A stretch of DNA of 36,273 nt from the NCBI RefSeq assembly GCF_022213065.1, contig NZ_JAKLJA010000057.1:1-36273 (forward strand), written 5' to 3'. Source of the stretch: Paraburkholderia tagetis. Lineage in GTDB: Bacteria > Pseudomonadota > Gammaproteobacteria > Burkholderiales > Burkholderiaceae. The position numbers and the translations under genes are program-made. Below the pieces are notes generated by a model, which searched no databases, was not told the DNA's origin, and saw only the letters and a program-made list of their open reading frames with translations. Numbering within the stretch: position 1 is the stretch's first letter; the number at the start of each line of letters is the position of its first letter. This document shows positions 15,446 through 23,530 of this stretch, one piece after another.

Positions 15446-15736
15446 ATGACCAATTCAACGATCCTGGACGATGTCGAGCGACGCAAGGCCGTGCTCGAAA
15501 AACTCAAGGCGGGGCTGATTCAGCGTCTCAATCTTCCGCAGACCGTCGAGCAGATCGACGACGACACGCCGCTGTTCGGCAGCGGCCTGCGTCTCGACTC
15601 GGTCGACGCAACCGAAGTGTTCGTGCTTCTCGATGAATCCTTTGGCATCCGCGTGTCGGAGGGTGATGAGCCTTCCTATCTGCGAAGCATCAATACGCTT
15701 GCGTCGTTCATTCTGGAACGCACCAAAGACGCGTAA
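15446..15736 (+). CDS. Acyl carrier protein
   Basis: 96 aa. The phosphopantetheine attachment motif is LRLDSVDATE, with Ser52 following Asp51 as in ACPs (canonical DSL is DSV here). Helix I (about residues 8-28), the loop with FGSGLRL, helix II after Ser52, and a final helix (SINTLASFILERTKDA) give the four-helix layout. The N-terminus is about 10 residues longer than FabF-system ACPs. It is preceded by a dehydratase 12 bases upstream. It should carry the growing chain and be activated by the AcpS encoded at the start of the cluster. Confidence 0.92.
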   Translation: MTNSTILDDVERRKAVLEKLKAGLIQRLNLPQTVEQIDDDTPLFGSGLRLDSVDATEVFVLLDESFGIRVSEGDEPSYLRSINTLASFILERTKDA

Positions 15737-15796
15737 GCCGACGCTGCCTGAAGAAAGTCCGATCAAAACTCGACACAAAGAGAAGACGAGCAAGCT

Positions 15797-16996
15797 ATGA
15801 CGAGCCTGAAAGACCTGCATATCAGCCACGGCGCAAAGATGGGCGTGCGCAATGGTGTTGAAATCCCGCTGAGCTATGGCGACACCGCGCGCGAAATCGC
15901 TGCCGCCCGCAAGCACATTCTGCTGACCGATTACTCCCATATGGGCATCGCCGAAATCGCCGGCGAAGACGCCTACGAAGTGCTCAATACGATCGTTGGC
16001 GGCGACGTTTCCGCGTTGCGCGACGAGCAGGGCATGTACACCGTGATGCTGGACGAAGACGGCAAGATCGTCACCGACGTCTACATCCTCTGTGACGAGG
16101 AGCGCTTTATCGTCGTTACGGAATGGCTGACGGGAAATCAGCTGCGCGACCTGATGCAGGCCGCTGTCGATCGCTGCAAGGACGAATTCAGCGAAATCGA
16201 CGGGGTGAAATCGCTCGATGACGAACGTGGCGTGCTGCATTTCGAAGGCCCCTACGCATGGGAGCTGATGGCCGAGATGTTCGGCATGGACGTGATTGGC
16301 CTGCCGTTCCATGAATACATGTATGTCGGCGACGATGAAATTCTGTTCCGTGCGGGCAAGCACGGCGAGTTCTCGTACAAGCTCATCCTGCCGGTCGAGC
16401 GCCTTGCCGAAGTGTGGCAACAAGCCGTGGAAGCCGGCAAAAAGTTCGATATGGCCGTTGGCGGCCTCGACTATCAGTGCCAGGTGCGGATCGAGAATCC
16501 GTGCTGGGATCCTGCGGTGCTCGCCGCATTCTCGCGCTGTCCCGTCGAGCTGCAGATGCAGTGGGCGCTGCGTTACACGAAGGACGATTTCGTCGGCAAG
16601 GCCGCGCTCGAACAACGTCTTGCACAGGGTGCGACCCGCCGTGCGGTGGGGTTCGAGCTCCAGGGCGAGCACGCCGCAGCCGCGGCACAAGGCGACGCCA
16701 TTTATTGCGGCGATCAGAAGATCGGCGAGGTGATGGTGTGCGGCACGGTCACCGAAGACGGTCGGCATGTGGGCCGCGCGATGTTGAATCAGGCGCTGGC
16801 TTATGCGGATATCGGTCCGCTGCGCGTGGTGACGGCGAAGGGCGATGCACAGCTCAGAACTACCGCGATTCCGTTCCTGCGTAACTTCAGCTTCATGGTC
16901 AACCCGTCGGAGCACAGCTACGTCGATCCTGCGAAGCCGAAGCATCTGCTCGAGCAAATCGAGCGAAAGAAGCAGGCAATGGCCGCGTCAAACTAA
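15797..16996 (+). CDS. GcvT-like folate-dependent aminomethyltransferase family protein
   Basis: 399 aa with the three-part GcvT fold: an N-terminal region with LTDYSHMGIAEIAGEDAYEVLN (about residues 43-64), the folate-site segment GMYTVMLDEDGKIVTDVYIL (79-98, where Asp94 is the candidate folate-contacting acid), and a C-terminal GCV_T_C-like barrel (TRRAVGFELQGE onward, with GRAMLN). No gcvH, gcvP or sarcosine/dimethylglycine oxidase partner is nearby, so it is not the glycine cleavage T protein of a local operon. Relatives use tetrahydrofolate to take or give one-carbon units (GcvT, DmdA, LigM). Within this cluster it could modify the acyl chain or a starter unit. Substrate unknown. Confidence 0.82.
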   Translation: MTSLKDLHISHGAKMGVRNGVEIPLSYGDTAREIAAARKHILLTDYSHMGIAEIAGEDAYEVLNTIVGGDVSALRDEQGMYTVMLDEDGKIVTDVYILCDEERFIVVTEWLTGNQLRDLMQAAVDRCKDEFSEIDGVKSLDDERGVLHFEGPYAWELMAEMFGMDVIGLPFHEYMYVGDDEILFRAGKHGEFSYKLILPVERLAEVWQQAVEAGKKFDMAVGGLDYQCQVRIENPCWDPAVLAAFSRCPVELQMQWALRYTKDDFVGKAALEQRLAQGATRRAVGFELQGEHAAAAAQGDAIYCGDQKIGEVMVCGTVTEDGRHVGRAMLNQALAYADIGPLRVVTAKGDAQLRTTAIPFLRNFSFMVNPSEHSYVDPAKPKHLLEQIERKKQAMAASN

Positions 16997-17025
16997 GTCC
17001 CGAACAGCGTAGTTCACGCAAGCAT

Positions 17026-17088
17026 CGGGCAGTCGTGAAGACTGCCTGATCGATCGATCCGCCTGCCGGGAAAGTGCGGGCGGATCGA
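17026..17088 (+). other. Tandem hairpins between the GcvT-like and KS-CLF genes
   Basis: CGGGCAGTC (17026-17034) pairs with GACTGCCTG (17040-17048) around GTGAA. Directly after, TCGATCCGCCTGC (17054-17066) pairs with GCGGGCGGATCGA (17076-17088) over 13 bp with one G-U. Neither is followed by a T-run, so they are not classical terminators. They lie in the largest internal gap of the cluster (16997-17207) and may stabilise or process the mRNA, or reduce read-through into the ketosynthase genes. Confidence 0.5.
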
Positions 17089-17207
17089 TACGAAGCCAAG
17101 GTGAGTGGCGGCGGTCAAGCGACTTTGCATTGGACTACATATCAATTGATGCCAGATCGGGGCACCCGGAAATACTGGTCCCGGGTAGAGATAAGGTGGA
17201 AAAATAT

Positions 17208-19766
17208 ATGCAAACGCAGCGTAAGCGGGTCGTAGTCACGGGGATGGGGCATATGTCGTCCATCGCCGATAACGTGGACGAATTCAAGGAAGCGCTTTTC
17301 AATAAGGTCTGCGGGATTCATCCGAGCGAACACTATCAGCCCTGGTTCGATGGTGCGAACGCATCGGAAGTGCTGCGCGAGGTCATCTATGAAGATCTGC
17401 CGGCCGAGCGCGCGGAATTGCTCGACAAGGCCGCACTCTGGGCCTACAAGGTCGGCCACGAAGCGCTGAAGCGCGCGGATGCCGCGTCGGCGGAACTGCG
17501 GGCGAAAACGGGCTTGATCATCGGCATCTCGTCCGCGGGCACCGAAGCCTATATGCCCATCCTTGAAGAGAATTACGAAATTTTTTCTCTCAGGAAAATG
17601 GTCGTTTCCGGCAGCTTCGCTTCGCCTAGCGCGATCGTTTCGGCGCTGCTCGGCCTGAAGGGCGGCTTCGAGTTGGTGGCTACGGCGTGTACCGCTAGTA
17701 CCAACGCAATCGGCATGGGGTTCGACCAGATTCAGAACGGCAAGAATCCGGCTGTTCTCGTAATCGGCACGGAACCGCTCTACCTGCCGACCTTCGCGGG
17801 CTTCTACGCACTGCATGCGATGAAGCGCAGCCCCGCGAGCCCGTTCTCGGGCGAACCTGGCATGTCGATCGGCGAAGGCGCCGGCGCGCTGATGCTCGAG
17901 GAATACGAGCATGCGGTCGCGCGTGGTGCGACCATTTATGCGGAAATCGTTTCGTACGCAACGTCTGGGGACGCGTACCACGAGACCGCTCCCGACCCGC
18001 GTGCGGAAGGCGCTGTTCAGGTGATGCGCTCGGCGCTGAACAACGCCGGCCTCGAGCCGCATGACATCCAGTACATCAACGCCCACGGAACCGGAACGGA
18101 CGCCAACGACCGCTCCGAGACGCTGGCGATGAAGAAGGTCTTCCCCACTATCGCGAATATTCCGGTGAGTTCGACGAAGGCTTACGTGGGGCACAACATC
18201 GGGTCGGCCGGCATCATCGAATTGATCGCCTGCTACCTGACGCTGCCGGAAAAGAAGATTCTGCCGACGTTGAATTTCACCGTGCCGCGTCCCACGTGCG
18301 ACCTGAACTACGTGCCCAACGAGTTTCAGGCCGCGGACGTCGGCGTGTTCATGAAGAACAACTATGCGTTCGGCGGCAACAACTGCTGCATTATTTCCAG
18401 CACTCGCTCGGGTATCGTGCCCACAACGTCGTATGAGCCGAAGCGGGTTGGCATTACGGGCATGGGCGCGGTTGCGTCGGCTGGGCATGACATCGAGGAA
18501 ATCCTCGATGTCGTCTGGAGCGGCAAACCGTCCGGCCGGAAGGTCAAGCTCACCGGCGAGGTCGAGGAAAGCCATTCGTTCGCGGGCCTCGTGGATCACC
18601 CGTCCGTGCGCAACGAAGTGAGAAGACACCTGCTGGGCATTTTCAGCCCGGACGTTGTCGAAACGCTCGGCGAGCGGGAAATCTGGGTCCACGCGGTCGA
18701 CGATCTCGATCCGCGAAAATATCTGCGACGCTTCGACGAACGCAAGGCCAATCCCATTTGCACTTTTGCGCTGCTCGCCTTGACTCAGGCGCTCAAGGGT
18801 GCGAACCGGAAGATCCGGCGCGACGGTCACGACCTGGGGCTGGTGCTGGGCATGGCGAAAGGCCCGCGCACGACTGTCGAGACGTACATGCGCAGCATGA
18901 TTCCCGAGCCTACGAAAGTCCGTACGTCGGAGTTCCCTGGCGCGCTGATGAATGCGATCGCCACGTTCTGTTCGATTACGGAAGGCATCAAGGGCTACAA
19001 CACGACGCTGGCTACCGGCAACAACGCGGCTTTCGGCGCGTTGGGTTATGGCTATGAGCTGATTCGTCAGAGCCTGCAGCCGCAGGTGATCGTGGGCGGC
19101 GCCGACGAAAGGCCCACGCAGTTCTGGTCCTATCTGCAAGCGATCAACGATGGCCTGCAACTGGCGGACCGTCCCGAAGCGTACGAAGTCTATGGCGAGA
19201 ACGGCAAGGGCTACCTGTTGGGCGAAGGCGCGGGCATGCTCTTCCTGGAGGATGTCAACTACGCCAGGGCGCGCGGCGTGCCGGTGCTTGCGGAGATTCT
19301 CGGCTATGGCAGGGCATGCGACGCAAGCTATTTCGACCGCGACGCGGTCGAGCCGCGAAGCGAGTCGATCGCGACGTCGATCCGGCAGGCGCTCGACGAG
19401 GCAGGAATCGGCATCGACGAGGTCGACCTGGTTTGCGGCAACAGCGACGGGACAGCGTTGAACAACGCGGCTGAACTGGGCGCGATTCGCGCGATCCTCG
19501 GCGAGCGCGTGGCGCAGGTGCCGGTGGTCAACTACAACGGCCATTTCGGCAATGTGGAGTCGTGCAGCGGGATGCTGAACATGATCGTCGTTCTGGAGAT
19601 CATGCGCCGCGGCGAAATTCCGCCGATTCCCCATACGAAGACGTTCGTTGCCAACGACATCCAGTTCGTTACCTCCCTTCAGCGCAAGCAGGTACGCACA
19701 GCGCTCGTTCTGGGCGCTACGGAGGGCGGCAATCATTACGCGTACGTGCTCCGGGCGGGTGCCTGA
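17208..19766 (+). CDS. Fused ketosynthase–chain length factor (KS-CLF) protein
   Basis: 852 aa. I start at ATG 17208 because AAGGTGG lies 9 bases upstream and MQTQRKRVVVTGMGHM is a standard KS N-terminus; 26 further in-frame residues upstream look unrelated. Residues 1 to about 400 are a complete FabF-like ketosynthase: Cys161 in VATACTAS, His293 in NAHGTGTD, Lys324 and His329 in KAYVGHN. From about residue 410 a second KS domain starts (PKRVGITGMGAVAS). Its catalytic Cys position is Ala602 (TLATGNNA) and the first His is Asn745, while the last His (779, in NGHFG) remains. That is the pattern of a chain-length factor that dimerises with the active KS. In type II systems KS and CLF are usually two genes; fusion recalls PfaC of PUFA synthases. 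A four-base-plus overlap (TGATG) couples it to the next gene. Confidence 0.9.
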   Translation: MQTQRKRVVVTGMGHMSSIADNVDEFKEALFNKVCGIHPSEHYQPWFDGANASEVLREVIYEDLPAERAELLDKAALWAYKVGHEALKRADAASAELRAKTGLIIGISSAGTEAYMPILEENYEIFSLRKMVVSGSFASPSAIVSALLGLKGGFELVATACTASTNAIGMGFDQIQNGKNPAVLVIGTEPLYLPTFAGFYALHAMKRSPASPFSGEPGMSIGEGAGALMLEEYEHAVARGATIYAEIVSYATSGDAYHETAPDPRAEGAVQVMRSALNNAGLEPHDIQYINAHGTGTDANDRSETLAMKKVFPTIANIPVSSTKAYVGHNIGSAGIIELIACYLTLPEKKILPTLNFTVPRPTCDLNYVPNEFQAADVGVFMKNNYAFGGNNCCIISSTRSGIVPTTSYEPKRVGITGMGAVASAGHDIEEILDVVWSGKPSGRKVKLTGEVEESHSFAGLVDHPSVRNEVRRHLLGIFSPDVVETLGEREIWVHAVDDLDPRKYLRRFDERKANPICTFALLALTQALKGANRKIRRDGHDLGLVLGMAKGPRTTVETYMRSMIPEPTKVRTSEFPGALMNAIATFCSITEGIKGYNTTLATGNNAAFGALGYGYELIRQSLQPQVIVGGADERPTQFWSYLQAINDGLQLADRPEAYEVYGENGKGYLLGEGAGMLFLEDVNYARARGVPVLAEILGYGRACDASYFDRDAVEPRSESIATSIRQALDEAGIGIDEVDLVCGNSDGTALNNAAELGAIRAILGERVAQVPVVNYNGHFGNVESCSGMLNMIVVLEIMRRGEIPPIPHTKTFVANDIQFVTSLQRKQVRTALVLGATEGGNHYAYVLRAGA

Positions 19767-21043
19767 TGACTGTCAACGTCCCGGTAGTGCTGGGCGGCGC
19801 CGGACTCGAATGTGCTTATGCGGGCAGCCCCGCCGAACTCGTTCGGCGGCTGACCGCCCGCGAGCGCGTGGCTGCCCAGCCATGGTTCGCGAGCGATTGC
19901 GAAGCCACGGACCTGCGCCTTCCCGGAAACCCGCATCACGCGAGATTCTTTGTCGGCGAAGCGGCACGGATGCCCGTGATGGAGCGAGTACAGCAAGCGC
20001 TTGAGCGGGTCATCGCTCAAGCGCTGCAAAACTCGAATCTCGATGAAGCCAGCCTTTGCGACCCAGATTTGCGGGTCTATCTGGCCGGCCACGGCATGCG
20101 TCCCGATTACGGCGATTTCGCGGGTTACGAGAACCGGAACGACGAGGAGGATCGGCTGTATTTCCCTGAGAAGCTCAAGGGACTGAATATCTCCAGTTAC
20201 GCTCAGGACGAACTTGCCCATCGGCTTGCGGCCAGGTATCGGCTGGCTTCACCGCCGGTTCCGATCTATACGGCCAGTTGCTCCGCCATGTCGTCGCTTT
20301 ATCTCGCGTGGCAGGCGATACGCTCGGGCTTTGCGCGCAGGGCACTCGTTGCCGGATGGATGCAATACACGCTGCAGGACATCGTGTTCATGGGCGGGCA
20401 GGGTGTATTGAGCGTCGGCAATTCGCAGCCGTTCTCGGCGCAGAGCGGCGGCATGTTGCCTGCGGATGGCGCGTGCGCGCTCCTGCTCGAAGCCGGCGAC
20501 GAACCGCTCGGCGTTACGACGTCGCCCCGGATACACATTGCCAGTTGCGTGTCGTATCAAAGCAGTGGAGAAGCGGGCGGCGCGATGACTGCGGATTTTC
20601 GTGGGATTGCTACCACGATGGAGCGGGCAATCGAGGCAGCGGGGCTCAAGCCCGAGGACATCGCATGTGTTGTTCCGCACGCCAACGGCGCGCCGGCGAG
20701 CGACAAGTCCGAAGCCATGGCGATGCTGAAGATATGGGGCAAAAACGGCGTGCCTGTCGTGACGTACAAGGCGCAGACCGGCTACATGTCGGTCTGTAGC
20801 GGGCTGCTCGATCTAATTGTGATTTCCGACGCGCTCGTGAAGCAGGAGGTGGTGTCTGCTCAAACGCAACTGCCTTTCGACGACACGTTGCAGGTCGATG
20901 TTCATGCCAATCGTGACGTGCTGCCGCTCGCTGGCGGCCCGATTTTGAAGACCACACTCGGTCTCGACGGCTCCGTTATCGCGTGTGTCTTGACGCACGG
21001 GCCACTGTCCGGAGGGTTGCATGAACTGCGTGGTTCCTGTTAG
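19766..21043 (+). CDS. Ketosynthase-family protein with altered triad (Cys-His-Tyr)
   Basis: 425 aa from ATG 19766, which overlaps the preceding TGA (TGATG). An upstream in-frame extension inside the previous gene was rejected. KS/thiolase-fold protein: the nucleophile Cys172 in YTASCSAMSS, His305 in VVPHANGA and Lys335 are kept, but the position of the second catalytic His is Tyr340 (KAQTGYMSV). Other KS features are the EAGD and ILKTTLGLDGS segments near the C-terminus. Loss of one His suggests it may not do normal decarboxylative condensation. Priming, acyl transfer to a non-ACP acceptor, or a structural role are options. Similar non-canonical KS proteins occur in aryl-polyene clusters. 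Confidence 0.82.
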   Translation: MTVNVPVVLGGAGLECAYAGSPAELVRRLTARERVAAQPWFASDCEATDLRLPGNPHHARFFVGEAARMPVMERVQQALERVIAQALQNSNLDEASLCDPDLRVYLAGHGMRPDYGDFAGYENRNDEEDRLYFPEKLKGLNISSYAQDELAHRLAARYRLASPPVPIYTASCSAMSSLYLAWQAIRSGFARRALVAGWMQYTLQDIVFMGGQGVLSVGNSQPFSAQSGGMLPADGACALLLEAGDEPLGVTTSPRIHIASCVSYQSSGEAGGAMTADFRGIATTMERAIEAAGLKPEDIACVVPHANGAPASDKSEAMAMLKIWGKNGVPVVTYKAQTGYMSVCSGLLDLIVISDALVKQEVVSAQTQLPFDDTLQVDVHANRDVLPLAGGPILKTTLGLDGSVIACVLTHGPLSGGLHELRGSC

Positions 21044-22088
21044 CGCGATCGGCGTGTTCGGGATAAGCATGGTGGAAAGCGGGCATTCGTTCGTCCCCTT
21101 CGAGCCGAGCTGGTTCAACGCCAACGAAGCGCGCTTTTTCAAACAGGCGCAGCGGCGCCAGGCGCAGAAGGAATGGCTTTTCAGCCGGTTCGGCTTGCCG
21201 GACACGGAGGTGGACAGCGAACAGATGCGCCGGGCCGCGTATCGCGAAGCGCTCAATGCTGTTGCGAAGGTTTGCCGAAATGCATTCGGCCAGGTCGGCA
21301 GGAAGCTGGAAACACAGATTCGCAAACAGCGGTCCGCATTCGTCTATTTCGATGCGTGGGGAGAGACGGCCACGTTCGAGGGAGCGAACAGCTGGCGGGA
21401 CGTCATCAGTCTCGATCTGCTTCCGAAGCCGATTCTTCGCGACTATGGATTCCGTGACTTCTCGTGCAAGGTGCGCGGGGAACGCAATGGCTTCATGCAC
21501 GCGATTCGTTTGGCATCCGATCTGCTGAATTCCAATGAGATGGATACGGTCGTGGTAGCAGGGCTGTTTCGAAGCTTGCCTCTCATGGTGCTGTCTTCGG
21601 CGGCGGAGCGTGTGGCGTTGCACGGCGGTGCGCGAGCGAAGCTGGGCACGCCGTGTCCGAGCGTCGAGCGCGCCGGCTGTGTCGTGCTGCGCCGGCGTCC
21701 AGCACAGGGCATGTCGATCGCCATCACATCGTATAGCCAGTTGCCGGGGCACCAGCAGCTTGCGCGCGAGCATCTCGCCAGCGAGTGGAAGGTGCGCTGC
21801 AACGAGCGCACCGCATACGTCCTGGCCGGCATGCATCCGAGTGCCGCTATGCGTGAGCTGGAGCGCGAGGCCTATGCGGCATCCGCTATGGGCAGGCGTT
21901 ATCTCTCGGTTTGCGATGTCTACGGCGACAGCGGATGCATGAATCCCATGCTCGCGCTTTCCCATTTGACCAGCGCACCGGAGTGGCGAGCGCGCAGTCA
22001 CGCATTGATTAGCGCGGACGACGGGCGAGGAGGTGTCTGGGCAATGGAATGCTGGAACGGCTCGGATGAAACGAGGGACATTGAATGA
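21021..22088 (+). CDS. Degenerate thiolase/ketosynthase-fold protein
   Basis: 355 aa, overlapping the previous gene by 23 bases, with CGGAGGG just upstream. The central part DFSCKVRGERNGFMHAIRLA followed by MDTVVVAGLFRS resembles the nucleophile helix and following strand of thiolase-fold enzymes, with Cys149 as the possible nucleophile. DVYGDSGCMNPMLAL (299-313) resembles the C-terminal GHxxGxxG loop, but with no His. It is therefore KS-like but highly diverged, without a standard triad. Its place behind two other KS genes suggests a non-catalytic partner or a specialised acyl-handling protein. Assignment rests on fold-like motifs only. Confidence 0.6.
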   Translation: MNCVVPVSAIGVFGISMVESGHSFVPFEPSWFNANEARFFKQAQRRQAQKEWLFSRFGLPDTEVDSEQMRRAAYREALNAVAKVCRNAFGQVGRKLETQIRKQRSAFVYFDAWGETATFEGANSWRDVISLDLLPKPILRDYGFRDFSCKVRGERNGFMHAIRLASDLLNSNEMDTVVVAGLFRSLPLMVLSSAAERVALHGGARAKLGTPCPSVERAGCVVLRRRPAQGMSIAITSYSQLPGHQQLAREHLASEWKVRCNERTAYVLAGMHPSAAMRELEREAYAASAMGRRYLSVCDVYGDSGCMNPMLALSHLTSAPEWRARSHALISADDGRGGVWAMECWNGSDETRDIE

Positions 22089-22156
22089 GGAATGCTGACT
22101 ATCGTGCGCGCGAAGCAATGCGCAACCAGCAGGCACCATGGGAGGTTCGGTCATGA
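22085..22156 (+). CDS. Possible 23-residue coupling ORF
   Basis: ATG at 22085 overlaps the stop of the preceding gene (ATGA). Its own TGA at 22154 overlaps the ATG of the ABC ATPase (again ATGA). The frame encodes MRNADYRAREAMRNQQAPWE plus three residues. Stop-start overlaps at both ends are what a translational relay would use. The peptide has no recognisable function, and chance cannot be excluded. The overlap geometry is observed; the role is inferred. Confidence 0.35.
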   Translation: MRNADYRAREAMRNQQAPWEVRS

Positions 22157-22860
22157 CGATTAACGTGCAACCTTTGCCGATCGTTCACATGCAGGGTGCG
22201 GGAAAGCGTTACGGAACCGGCGCCGGGGCAGTGCACGCGCTGAAGGGCATCGATCTCGCGATACGGCCGGGTGAATTCGTCGCGTTGTGCGGGCCGTCGG
22301 GCAGCGGCAAGAGCACGTTGCTCAATCTGATGGCGGGCATCGACTCGCCTACCGAAGGACGCGCGCTGCTCCTGAACCACGATTTCGGAAGCCTGAGTGA
22401 CGTTGCGGCGGCTGCACTGCGGGCAAAGACCATTGGCTTCGTGTTCCAGTTTTTCAACCTGCTGCCGGTGCTCAGCATATTCGACAACGTGTACTACCCG
22501 TTGATGCTCAACGGGCACAGCCGTGCCGACGCGCGTGACGAAGTGATGTCGATGCTCGAGCGTGTTGGCCTGATCGCGCATTACAAACGCCGGCCGGGCG
22601 AGCTTTCCGGTGGGCAGCAGCAACGTGCCGCCATTGCGCGTGCGCTCGTGAAGCGTCCCGCGCTGGTCGTTGCCGATGAGCCGACGGGCAATCTGGATAC
22701 GCATACGGGCGAGGAGATCGTCGATTTGCTGCTCGACATGAACAAAGAGTTGCAGACGACGTTCGTGATCTCCACGCACTCGCTGCAATTGAAGGACCGG
22801 GCGCGACGCGTCATTGAGATCGAGGATGGGAGGCTCAAGCGGGATGGGCAGCAAAATTAA
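22153..22860 (+). CDS. ABC transporter ATP-binding protein, LolD/MacB type
   Basis: 235 aa from ATG 22153, chosen because GGGAGG lies 7 bases upstream; an alternative in-frame ATG is at 22138. All ATPase motifs are present: Walker A GPSGSGKST (47-55), Q-loop in FVFQFFNLLPVLSIFDNV (the extended form typical of the LolD/MacB/FtsE group), signature LSGGQQQR (151-158), Walker B LVVADEP (171-177) and switch His209. It should power the permease encoded at 23527. With the LolA-like protein at 25665, this suggests extraction of a lipid or lipid-linked product from the inner membrane. Confidence 0.93.
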   Translation: MTINVQPLPIVHMQGAGKRYGTGAGAVHALKGIDLAIRPGEFVALCGPSGSGKSTLLNLMAGIDSPTEGRALLLNHDFGSLSDVAAAALRAKTIGFVFQFFNLLPVLSIFDNVYYPLMLNGHSRADARDEVMSMLERVGLIAHYKRRPGELSGGQQQRAAIARALVKRPALVVADEPTGNLDTHTGEEIVDLLLDMNKELQTTFVISTHSLQLKDRARRVIEIEDGRLKRDGQQN

Positions 22861-23530
22861 GGTGCTATTGCGCGGTGCTATCGTCGCGACGCTTTTCGCG
22901 AGCGTGCAGGCCATGGCGGATGCCCCGGCGAGCGATGCGGCGCAAAGCGCGGCGATGCTGTCCGCCCTGAGCAAACAGAGCGCAGGCGACGCCCGCGCGC
23001 AGGCGATTCTTGCGATTGCGCAGCGCGTGTCGGGTTCCGATCTCGATCGCGCAGTGTCGGCACTCAGGACGACGCTCACGCGCAATCCAGCGGACCTCGA
23101 CGCGAAGATGTACTACGGGTACGGCCAGTTGCGCCTGGCACTGCAGTATCTCGACAAAAAGAATTTCTTGCAGGCGGCTGAACGCGCGAAGCAGGGATTT
23201 TTCTATGTTGACGAAGCGGCGGAGAGTGCGCCGGACGACTGGAGGCTGCGCTATCTGCGTACGCGAGTGGACGCTTTCTCTCCGCCTTCGAATGGACGCT
23301 GCGTGGTTGCGCTCAAGGACATCGCGTACCTCGATGCGGACGCGGCGGTGCCGCGCGACCTGATGCCGATGATCGGGTTCATGCAGGAGCGTGCTCAGGA
23401 CGCGTGCCGCAAGAGCTGGTCGCTGGCGGGCGGCAATCCCGAGCGGGCTGCTGCCGCCCCGCCTCCGCCGCCGCTCGCGCCGGTCGAGATTGCCCGCGTG
23501 CTGGAACCCGTCGTGAAGGAGCAGCGATGA
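22844..23530 (+). CDS. Periplasmic helical (TPR-like) protein between the ABC genes
   Basis: 228 aa from ATG 22844, inside the end of the ATPase gene (17-base overlap), with GGGAGG about 10 bases upstream. A signal peptide is clear: basic MGSKIKVLLR, a hydrophobic core, then VQAMADA with cleavage near residue 26. The mature part is mostly helical and alanine-rich, with repeated patterns such as DLDRAVSALRTTLTRNPADLDAKM and YLDKKNFLQAAERAKQGFFY that look like TPR units. A low-complexity AAAAPPPPPPLAP stretch precedes the C-terminus. It is probably an accessory periplasmic subunit of the transporter encoded on both sides. No family name recognised. Confidence 0.72.
   Translation: MGSKIKVLLRGAIVATLFASVQAMADAPASDAAQSAAMLSALSKQSAGDARAQAILAIAQRVSGSDLDRAVSALRTTLTRNPADLDAKMYYGYGQLRLALQYLDKKNFLQAAERAKQGFFYVDEAAESAPDDWRLRYLRTRVDAFSPPSNGRCVVALKDIAYLDADAAVPRDLMPMIGFMQERAQDACRKSWSLAGGNPERAAAAPPPPPLAPVEIARVLEPVVKEQR

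Noticed and set aside
15797..16996. Glycine cleavage T protein (gcvT)
   Set aside because: No gcvH or gcvP is present and the surrounding genes are all acyl-chain and transport functions; only family membership is supported.
17130..17207. N-terminal extension of the KS-CLF protein
   Set aside because: The 26 extra residues do not look like a KS N-terminus, while ATG 17208 has a well-placed AAGGTGG and a standard KS beginning.
17208..19766. Assignment as a PUFA synthase (PfaC)
   Set aside because: The KS-CLF order is shared, but there are no tandem ACPs, no fused dehydratase domains and no PfaA/B/D genes; the other functions are discrete proteins.
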